A model generated the notes under the pieces. The model worked only from the letters and a program-made list of their open reading frames with translations. It was not told where the DNA came from and ran no database searches. From NCBI GenBank assembly GCA_037045145.1, contig JBAOIA010000012.1, forward strand, positions 372,001-436,000: DNA of 64,000 nt. Direction: 5' to 3'. The translations under genes and the position numbers were made by a program. Position 1 is the stretch's first letter, and every line of letters begins with the position of its first letter. The DNA comes from Bacteroidia bacterium. GTDB taxonomy: Bacteria; Bacteroidota; Bacteroidia; AKYH767-A; OLB10. This document shows positions 44,548-51,607 of the stretch, piece by piece.

Positions 44548-45173
44548 AGGTTATTTACTGCAATATCAGTTTTATAAATTCAGGTTGCCTGTCAGTTATA
44601 TTTACTTTAACCATATACACTCCACGTGCATAACCTGATGTTTCTATGGTAATTTTATTTTTACCATGATTTAATGTATATGCCGATAATTTATTGCCGA
44701 GCATATCATACAATTCCAGCAAACCATTTTCATTGTCATTCAACTCACTTTCATAGTACACCGCTGTTCGTGCAGGGTTGGGGTATAGCTTACCTACACT
44801 TAAATTATCATTTACTTCATTTATCCCCACCGTGCAGTCTATTACACTTACATCATCTATGAAATAGTATGCACTATTTCCCGTTGATGAAGTAGAATCA
44901 ATCATTGTGTTAGCATCATCTTTAAAGTTGCCAATGGTCAAATATTTTTCTCCGCCATTGGCTATGTATGTTCCTGAAATCTGCACCCAGTTAAGCGTAT
45001 CATAAATTATGTTGCCCGCAGGGTTTGAAATTTGAGGAACAAACGAAAGGTTGGTGTTTATGGTATAATCAACAGCGCTGTCAACAGAAAGGTATAAACC
45101 TATGCCGTCTGTAACATATTTGCACTTCTCGGCAACCGATACATAAAAGCTGACACAATACTCATGCCCCTGC
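44548..45173. repeat. 626-bp direct repeat, copy B
   Basis: Matches 40490-41115 with no mismatch seen and covers the C-terminal two thirds of paralogue 7. This is the reading-frame-intact copy. Confidence 0.92.
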
Positions 45174-45502
45174 TTTAATGTGTCGGATAATTCTCCTCCT
45201 ATATATTCACGTTGATTGTTAAATGGTGGAAAAAAAGTAAATAACCCTACATAAGCAATTCCTGTTCTCGCATATTGATATCCTATGGTACTTTGCGGAG
45301 CTGGTATCATACAATTAAAATCAGGTTGTTCACTAAAATAATCCGGAGTATTATTTGATGCTGTATACCAAAATCTACATGGCATTACATAAGTACTTGG
45401 CAGGCAAGCAATGGTATCTTCAAATGAAGGATTTAATACCAGATTTTGCGCATTTGCATTTAATGATAAAAACAAAAATAAACCTATCAGAACCTTATTC
45501 AT
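44555..45502 (-). CDS. T9SS jelly-roll paralogue 7 (intact)
   Basis: Secreted protein of 315 residues. The signal peptide begins MNKVLIGLFLFLSLNANAQ. The frame is open further upstream to 45529, but the ATG at 45502 starts the signal peptide properly. The core has SFEDTIACLPS, TPDYFSEQPDFNC, IGYQYARTGIAYVGLF and REYIGGELSDTLKQG. From about residue 110 on, the coding sequence is identical to paralogue 3, including the sorting domain (GKLYPNPARTAVYYES, ARGVYMVKVNITD). It is the first intact array member downstream of the right-flank fragment. Confidence 0.82.
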   Translation of the reverse strand: MNKVLIGLFLFLSLNANAQNLVLNPSFEDTIACLPSTYVMPCRFWYTASNNTPDYFSEQPDFNCMIPAPQSTIGYQYARTGIAYVGLFTFFPPFNNQREYIGGELSDTLKQGHEYCVSFYVSVAEKCKYVTDGIGLYLSVDSAVDYTINTNLSFVPQISNPAGNIIYDTLNWVQISGTYIANGGEKYLTIGNFKDDANTMIDSTSSTGNSAYYFIDDVSVIDCTVGINEVNDNLSVGKLYPNPARTAVYYESELNDNENGLLELYDMLGNKLSAYTLNHGKNKITIETSGYARGVYMVKVNITDRQPEFIKLILQ

Positions 45503-45509
45503 AATTAAA

Positions 45510-45535
45510 GGAGGCTTGCTTTTGAGCAAGCCTCC
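45510..45535 (-). terminator. Terminator-like hairpin after the right-flank fragment
   Basis: GGAGGCTTGCT pairs exactly with AGCAAGCCTCC around TTTG (plus-strand view). It lies 13 bases past the stop at 45548. The U-run on the minus strand is interrupted. Confidence 0.65.
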
Positions 45536-45547
45536 ACAAATATACAG

Positions 45548-46570
45548 TTATTTTACTGCTAATTTAATCATCTTATCGTCACGATTTGTTATTCTTATCT
45601 TAACCATATACATGCCCTTTGCCAAATCGGATACCGGTATTGAAATTAAATTATTACCTTTTGTCAGCTTGTATCCTTTTAATTCTTTACCGAGCATATC
45701 CAATAACGTTATAATTCCGTTTTCATTCTCACCTAAGTTGTCTTGGTAATATACAAATGTATTGGCTGGGTTAGGATAAAGCCTGCCTGTTCCGCTTATG
45801 TTTTTATTGCCCGCCACATTTGCAGCCATTCGCAGGCTTGCTATTCCGGTAACATCATCGGCATTGGTATCAATCATGGCTCGCGCCATGTAAACTCCGC
45901 CACCACCGCTTATGGCATTTTCGGCAGCTATGGCGCTCAGTGCTTCGTACTGTGCCGAGTCGGGCTGCTCACCGGCTAATGCAAAATACAGGGCATACAC
46001 TGCCTGCTCGTTTTCTTCGGCATGGTTAAGAGGAGTTATGTTGTAGTTCAGTTCAGCAGCATAAGCGGCATTGGCTATAGCCGAATCGGCAACGGTTCTG
46101 AACGCGCCAATGTTGCCCGCAGCCACGCTGTCTTTCCACAGCGTAAGCAATGTGTCGGCAGGGGTTTCTTGCAGCATAAGACTGTCATCGCTCAGCAGCA
46201 GCTCATACACCTGCCTCTGCGCCCAGTACTGCATGTCGGCATCAAGGCTGTCATAATATCCCTCCCGGGCAGCCACATCGGTAAGCAACTGCTGCTGTGC
46301 GCGCAGTGCAGACGGGTCGCAGTCATAGCCAAGTGTTGCCGGTTGAAAGTCCATGCATCCACCTGGTGTCATTTCATTTGGAAGTAAAGCAGCAACATTT
46401 CCATAATACCAAACAGGAGCAGGATTTATCATTGGCGTGCTAACAATAGCTCTGTTATAAGACGGGCTTGGTAATGCCTGTTGGTTCCATGATAGTTGGG
46501 ATTTTAGTTTGGTAGTAATGTTATTTTTTAAGCTTTGTAAAATTAATGGGGTTTCCTTTTCATATCCAAA
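45548..46570 (-). pseudogene. 5'-truncated T9SS protein fragment (right flank of array)
   Basis: The annotated ATG would be at 46432, but the frame stays open for 46 more codons to 46570. It reads like real protein (QQALPSPSYNRAIVSTPM just before MINPAPVWYYGNVAALLP), with no start or signal peptide. The gene has therefore lost its 5' end, next to the glycosyltransferase promoter. The visible part has a helical middle (LRAQQQLLTDVAAREGYYDS, AQRQVYELLLSDDS) and a segment shared with the left fragment. The T9SS sorting domain (GRLYPNPANTFVYYQD, AKGMYMVKIRITN) is identical in type to paralogues 4 and 5. Confidence 0.72.
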
Positions 46571-46606
46571 TTAATTTATCAACAGGATTTAAGGGCGTTA
46601 AATTAT

Positions 46607-46614
46607 TACGTTTG
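46607..46614 (+). promoter_or_regulatory. Promoter -7 box (TAnnTTTG) before a glycosyltransferase gene
   Basis: TACGTTTG matches the consensus exactly, 28 bases before the TTG at 46642. Its position excludes starts further upstream for that gene. Confidence 0.5.
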
Positions 46615-46641
46615 CACATAAGTTTAGAATCCTACCGTAAT

Positions 46642-47841
46642 TTGAAAATCCTTCAACTGTGTTTGCGTATTCCGTTGCCGCCTTATGATGGCGCCACCAT
46701 TGCCATGTACAACCTTGCCGAATCACTCACGGCATCGGGCGCAGAGGTAAAAATGCTTTCGTTCAACACCAAAAAACATTTTATGGACATAAATTCCATT
46801 GATGCCGCATTGCTTGAAAAATATAAATTGGAAACAGTTTTTCTTGATGCCTCTGTAAACGCATGGGATGCTTTTGCCAATCTGTTCAAACCAAACGAGT
46901 CATATAACATTGTCCGTTTTGACTCGGAAGCGTTTCACCAAAAGCTGAAAGAACTGCTGCAATCGGAAACATTTGATTTCATATTGTTTGAAGGATTATT
47001 TCTTAGCCCTTACCTACAAACAGTGCGTACATTCAGCAAAGCCAAGTGCATATTGCGGGCGCATAATGTGGAATGGCTTATCTGGAAAAGACTTGCTAAA
47101 GCAACAAAAAATCCATTAAAAAAGGCTTATCTTTATTTTTTATCCGACAGACTTAAACGCTATGAGAACAAGGTGATAAACAACTTTGATGCAATCATCG
47201 CTATATCGGAGATAGATAAAAATCTTTTTCTGAGAGATGGCTGTAATATTCCTATTGAAGTGGCGCCAACAGGAATGAATACTGCCAAATACAAGAACAT
47301 AGAACAGATGGATGCTGATAGTCTTTCATTATTTCATCTTGGATCAATGGACTGGCTCCCTAATATTGAAGCCGTTGACTGGCTATTGAAAGATATCTGG
47401 CCACTGATTCAACAAAAATCAACTAAGGTGCATTTGTTTCTGGCCGGTAAAAACATGAACCCGAAATATTTCAGTATTAAATCAAAAAACCTGATTGTTG
47501 CAGGTGAAATAAAAGACGCACTGAAGTTTATGGAAAACAAACAGATTATGGTTGTACCCTTACTGAGTGGCGGTGGTATTAGAATAAAAATTCTCGAAGG
47601 TCTTGCCGCAGGAAAAGTTATCGTATCAACATCAACCGGTGCAGAAGGGATTAATTATACTGATAAAAAAAATATTCTTATTGCCGATACCCCGGAGGAT
47701 TTTACAAAAACCATTCTTTCATTATTAAACAATCCTAACCTGTTAAACAACATTGCAAGGGAAGCACAAATACTTGCCAGAACACAATATGACAATAATC
47801 TTATCGGCAAAAAATTGGCTGGCTTTTTAAAAGCCATTTAA
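46642..47841 (+). CDS. GT4 family glycosyltransferase
   Basis: Protein of about 399 residues of the GT-B fold. It opens with LKILQLCLRIPLPPYDGATI and has AKCILRAHNVEWLIWKRLAK in the first domain. GSMDWLPNIEAVDWLLKDI and the donor site PLLSGGGIRIKILEGLAAGK lie in the second, as in GT4 enzymes of exopolysaccharide synthesis. The frame extends to an ATG at 46546. That start would lie upstream of the TAnnTTTG box and overlap the truncated T9SS gene on the other strand. TTG 46642 begins exactly at the first beta-strand and is preferred. The acceptor is unknown. Confidence 0.83.
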   Translation: MKILQLCLRIPLPPYDGATIAMYNLAESLTASGAEVKMLSFNTKKHFMDINSIDAALLEKYKLETVFLDASVNAWDAFANLFKPNESYNIVRFDSEAFHQKLKELLQSETFDFILFEGLFLSPYLQTVRTFSKAKCILRAHNVEWLIWKRLAKATKNPLKKAYLYFLSDRLKRYENKVINNFDAIIAISEIDKNLFLRDGCNIPIEVAPTGMNTAKYKNIEQMDADSLSLFHLGSMDWLPNIEAVDWLLKDIWPLIQQKSTKVHLFLAGKNMNPKYFSIKSKNLIVAGEIKDALKFMENKQIMVVPLLSGGGIRIKILEGLAAGKVIVSTSTGAEGINYTDKKNILIADTPEDFTKTILSLLNNPNLLNNIAREAQILARTQYDNNLIGKKLAGFLKAI

Positions 47842-47859
47842 AAATCACATTCTAAAACA

Positions 47860-48543
47860 TCAAACATCTATGACAGAGAGTTTGATTTTATGCTGATGGT
47901 TGTTGAGAAAAACCAACCTCTCGGAGGTATTAATTTCAGGAAAATTATTCTGTAATAACTTATAAAATTCTGAAGTGAACTTCCTGTTGGGCTCGGTGAA
48001 AATAATTTTTCCTCCATTTTTAGTCAGGCGTTGAAAAGCATTAATCACGGCAGGAAACATTCTGCTTTCATAGGCTACATCGGCAGCCAAGAGTAAATCA
48101 CATTTTTCAATATTGTCAGGTATGTTTCTCCAGTCAAGCATCATGGTGTGCGGTTGGGAGGTGTTGTTCAGATGCCAGTTTGCCTCAGCAAATTGCAGTG
48201 GCGCCTCTACATAATCACTCATCATAACTTTATGACCCAGTTTGCCGCATAGCACCGAAGGCAATGCCATACCACAACCAATTTCGTGAATAAACGAAAC
48301 TTCAGAATTCTCAAGTTCACTTACATATTCTGCCAAAGCAATTGCAGAGGGCCATAGTTCTGCCCAGTAGGGTATGCGCTCATCCATCACATTATCATCA
48401 CTACTATCGAGCTGGCTTAATGCTGCATATAAGGCATCAATATTAGTTACTTTAAAGTATGTCATTGCTGCTTCTCCTATCTGAACCGTTGCCACTTCGG
48501 ATGTAACCCGGATACCAAATTGAAAAACGTCAGGATCTGTCAT
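47860..48543 (-). CDS. Class I SAM-dependent methyltransferase (protein-lysine-MTase-like)
   Basis: Protein of 227 residues. The SAM-binding glycine motif is EIGCGMALPSVLCGKLGHKV followed by MSDYVEAPLQFAEAN, and motif IV is CDLLLAADVAYESRMF, where DVAYE resembles the D-x-x-Y post-motif of METTL21/nicotinamide N-methyltransferase-like enzymes. A leading sequence (PYWAELWPSAIALAEYV) is typical of that group. It may methylate a protein side chain, but the target cannot be named. It is divergent from the phosphopantetheinyl transferase gene, with 46 bases between starts. Confidence 0.82.
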   Translation of the reverse strand: MTDPDVFQFGIRVTSEVATVQIGEAAMTYFKVTNIDALYAALSQLDSSDDNVMDERIPYWAELWPSAIALAEYVSELENSEVSFIHEIGCGMALPSVLCGKLGHKVMMSDYVEAPLQFAEANWHLNNTSQPHTMMLDWRNIPDNIEKCDLLLAADVAYESRMFPAVINAFQRLTKNGGKIIFTEPNRKFTSEFYKLLQNNFPEINTSERLVFLNNHQHKIKLSVIDV

Positions 48544-48589
48544 GAAGCAAAATTAAACATCATCAACAAACAACTGCTATTTTAGCACC

Positions 48590-49171
48590 ATGCAAACGGA
48601 GTTTTCTTTTATACTGAATGAAATCAACAACAATTGTCAATTGTATATAGTGCAAGCAAACTATCCTTCAGATAAAAAAAGCAGAAAGTTGTTTCAAAAG
48701 GAGCTTAGCATAAAATTGCTGAGGCACGTAACAAAAAATAATACACTTCAACTACACTATCTCGATACAGGCAAACCTTACATTGATGGCAACAATGCAA
48801 TTTCCTTTTCACACTCCGGAAATTATACTGCATTAATGATTACCCAATCAAGAAGTGCCGGTATTGATATTGAAATGACAGATAGAAATATTGAATCGGG
48901 CTTGGATTATTTTCTAAATGATGAAGAGATTGCTTTTCTTTTTCTTCAGGAGAAAAATCTTCATGCACTCACATGTTGGTGTATTAAAGAAGCTGCCATC
49001 AAATATTTCAATGTATCAGGAATTGACTTTAAAAACTGTGTGCGTATTCAACCATTTTCATTGTCTAATGCAGGCGTAGCTACTGTTAAAGTGCAGCACA
49101 GTAAAAATGATACTATTAATATTCATTACAGAAGAGAAAAAGACTATTTACTGACTTTCACTAAGGAATAA
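48590..49171 (+). CDS. 4'-phosphopantetheinyl transferase superfamily protein
   Basis: Protein of 193 residues. The CoA/magnesium motif is SAGIDIEMTDR and the second motif WCIKEAAIKYF (WxxKEAxxK). ISFSHSGNYTALMI precedes the first motif, as in Sfp-type enzymes, which load the phosphopantetheine arm on carrier proteins. It is shorter than the Sfp-type gene next to the NRPS and may instead serve fatty-acid carrier protein. The two enzymes lie within 3 kb. It converges with the RNA helicase gene, with one base between stops. Confidence 0.87.
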   Translation: MQTEFSFILNEINNNCQLYIVQANYPSDKKSRKLFQKELSIKLLRHVTKNNTLQLHYLDTGKPYIDGNNAISFSHSGNYTALMITQSRSAGIDIEMTDRNIESGLDYFLNDEEIAFLFLQEKNLHALTCWCIKEAAIKYFNVSGIDFKNCVRIQPFSLSNAGVATVKVQHSKNDTINIHYRREKDYLLTFTKE

Positions 49172-49172
49172 A

Positions 49173-50822
49173 TTAGTCTTTAGCTATTTCAACATTTACT
49201 TTACGGCCTTTTATTTTATTGCCGTTAACATTGGAAAGCACATCATTCAAAAACTCTCCATTGACTTCAATGAAAGAAAACTTATCGTAAATATCAATAA
49301 CACCAATATTGCTGCTGCTCATATTACTTAATCCTGAGACAGCGCCAACAATATCACCTTTACTTACTTTATCTTTTTTGCCAACGCTTAAAAACAAACG
49401 TATCATATCTGATTCGCCACTGTGTTTACCTCGCTTACCTTTACTACCTCCGCTATCGCGCTTGCCTCTTCCCGATCGTTCTTCTCTGCCGGAAGAATGA
49501 CTGCTTGACTTGCTTTGACTTTGTTGCAACATAGGTGCAAAATGCATTTTAAGTAATGAAGCCGCAAGTTGATGTAATGTTAATCCTTCTTGTTTGAATG
49601 TTGCAAACATGTTTTCATACTGCTCCAAATCACCTTCTTCAAGTAGCACTTTCAGTCTTGCTGCCAATTTAATTTTAGCCAACTCAATGCGCTCTTTTCC
49701 TGATGGCAGCTGATGTCTTTCAATTCTCACTTTTGAGTAATCCTCAATCTCACGGATTTTAGCCATATCATTACGTCCGGAAACAAAACTGAAGGCTTTT
49801 CCGGATTTTCCGGCACGGCCGGTACGACCAATACGATGCACATAATTTTCCTCATCCAAAGGCAAATCAAAATTGAATACTGCATCCACATTTTCAACAT
49901 CAATACCTCGTGCAGCAACGTCCGTTGCAACAAGCATATTCACATCACCTTTTTTGAAACGAGCCAATACATTGTTTCTTTGATTTTGTCTTAAATCTCC
50001 ATGTATAGCTTCTGCTTTATAACCTAACTGCTGAAACTGCTCCGTCACCTCATCAGTCTTACGTTTAGTATTGCAAAACACAAGCATCAATTTCAAGTTG
50101 TGTAACTCAACCAACTGTGCAATTACATCTGCCTTCTGCGATGATGGAATATCGTAATAGATTTGTTCTATGGATGAAACAGTAAGCTCTTGTTTGGTGA
50201 CCTTAACTAACTTAGGATTGGTTTGAAATTTTTTGGTGATTTCAAGAATAGGCTTTGGCATGGTTGCCGAAAATAAAACCGTCTGCCTCTCGTCAGGTGC
50301 ATGTTGCAAAATAGCTTCCATGTCTTCTCTGAAACCCATATTCAACATCTCGTCTGCCTCGTCAAGCACTACCATCTTAATTTTAGACAGGTTTATAGTT
50401 CTTCTGTCCAAGTGATCCATAATTCTGCCCGGTGTACCAACAATTACATGTACAGGGCGTTTTAATGCATTTATCTGCTTTTGAATTTGTTCGCCACCGT
50501 ACACAGCAAGTACTACCATGCCCTTTTTATATTTGGCCAACTTTTTAATTTCCTGTGCAACTTGCACTGCCAACTCACGGGTTGGGCACATTACTATTGC
50601 AGAGGTAGTTTTAGCTTTAGGATCGAGCATTTCGAGCAAAGGAATACCAAAAGCCGCAGTTTTTCCGGTGCCGGTTTGTGCTTGCCCAATTACGTCCTCG
50701 CCCTGCATTAATACAGGTATGGCTTGTGCTTGTATGGGCGAAGCCTCGGTGAAACCCATTTCGTCAATAGCCTGAAGCATTTCATGACTTAACGAAAGCT
50801 CATGGAAAGAAGTCTTATTCAT
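49173..50822 (-). CDS. DEAD-box RNA helicase with C-terminal DbpA-type RNA-binding domain
   Basis: ATP-dependent RNA helicase of 549 residues. The Q motif region is ASPIQAQAIPVL, motif I AQTGTGKTAAFG, motif Ia PTRELAVQVA, motif II VLDEADEM, motif III SAT, motif V VATDVAARGIDV and motif VI HRIGRTGRAG. A Ser/Arg/Gly/Lys-rich linker (about 425-460) leads to a C-terminal RRM-like DbpA domain (IGVIDIYDKFSFIEVN), which can bind rRNA. It resembles DeaD/CsdA proteins used in ribosome assembly and cold growth. Confidence 0.94.
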   Translation of the reverse strand: MNKTSFHELSLSHEMLQAIDEMGFTEASPIQAQAIPVLMQGEDVIGQAQTGTGKTAAFGIPLLEMLDPKAKTTSAIVMCPTRELAVQVAQEIKKLAKYKKGMVVLAVYGGEQIQKQINALKRPVHVIVGTPGRIMDHLDRRTINLSKIKMVVLDEADEMLNMGFREDMEAILQHAPDERQTVLFSATMPKPILEITKKFQTNPKLVKVTKQELTVSSIEQIYYDIPSSQKADVIAQLVELHNLKLMLVFCNTKRKTDEVTEQFQQLGYKAEAIHGDLRQNQRNNVLARFKKGDVNMLVATDVAARGIDVENVDAVFNFDLPLDEENYVHRIGRTGRAGKSGKAFSFVSGRNDMAKIREIEDYSKVRIERHQLPSGKERIELAKIKLAARLKVLLEEGDLEQYENMFATFKQEGLTLHQLAASLLKMHFAPMLQQSQSKSSSHSSGREERSGRGKRDSGGSKGKRGKHSGESDMIRLFLSVGKKDKVSKGDIVGAVSGLSNMSSSNIGVIDIYDKFSFIEVNGEFLNDVLSNVNGNKIKGRKVNVEIAKD

Positions 50823-50888
50823 GTGAAGTAGGAAGAACCGGAATTATCAGTGTTTTTCAAAAAATTATCCGGTTGATTATAATGTTAA

Positions 50889-51599
50889 TTAAGGCCGCAA
50901 AGATAGTATATTTATCTGATCTAAAACATTCTGCACATTAATTGTCATAAAACGAATCTCATTATCTCTGAAAAAACATGTACTTAAAATATATCCATCC
51001 AGAGGCACTGTGCTTATTTCATAGTTCTCAGGAATGGTATTTTCAGGCAAATTAGCAATCCCCCGACCGCTAACTTTTCCAATGGCTTCCTTTTGAGTCC
51101 AGATTTTAAAAAATGCAGCATTGTCTGAATGTGCAATTTGTTTTTGCTCATCAGAAGTAAAATATTGCTGTATTACATTTTCATATTTATCTGCCTGTTG
51201 AATTTTTTCTATATCAACCCCCAATGGGTGGTTCTTCTGAAATGCCAGTGCTATCATTTTATCCGAATGACTTAAACTAAAATGTATAGCCATACTCTTA
51301 TGCTGATGCTTTACAAATGGCTTTCCATTACTGTGTGCAGCAATCTCTATTTGTTCGTTTGTTTTGAGTAATGACGCCAGCAGCAATCTTTTTAACCCAT
51401 GTGCAATACAATATGTCCGGCTGTCTTTTTCAAATTTGAATTTAAGAAGACGCTCTGTTTCCCCCTTACTTAACAGTTTTTTCAAATCTCCTTCTATTGC
51501 TGCAAACACGTCAGAAGAAAATACAAATACCAAACATTCATTATCCTGAATTGACAAACCATTACAAAAATCCTCTGCCGGAGGTAACTGCAATTCCAT
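50889..51599 (-). CDS. Sfp-type 4'-phosphopantetheinyl transferase, partner of the NRPS
   Basis: Protein of 236 residues with the full Sfp pattern. GKPFVKHQHKSMAIHFSLSH gives the CoA-binding region, PLGVDIEKIQ carries the magnesium-binding Asp and Glu, and FKIWTQKEAIGKVSGRG the WxxKEAxxK motif. It activates carrier proteins by adding the 4'-phosphopantetheine arm. The gene follows the NRPS by eight bases and shares its strand, so its expected target is the NRPS PCP domain. The length matches NRPS-dedicated enzymes rather than the short AcpS type. Confidence 0.92.
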   Translation of the reverse strand: MELQLPPAEDFCNGLSIQDNECLVFVFSSDVFAAIEGDLKKLLSKGETERLLKFKFEKDSRTYCIAHGLKRLLLASLLKTNEQIEIAAHSNGKPFVKHQHKSMAIHFSLSHSDKMIALAFQKNHPLGVDIEKIQQADKYENVIQQYFTSDEQKQIAHSDNAAFFKIWTQKEAIGKVSGRGIANLPENTIPENYEISTVPLDGYILSTCFFRDNEIRFMTINVQNVLDQINILSLRP

Positions 51600-51607
51600 C
51601 TCAGAGA

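Noticed and set aside
37869..46570. CRISPR or other short-spaced repeat array
   Set aside because: The repeat units are whole genes of about 950 bp with coding structure, not short repeats with spacers.
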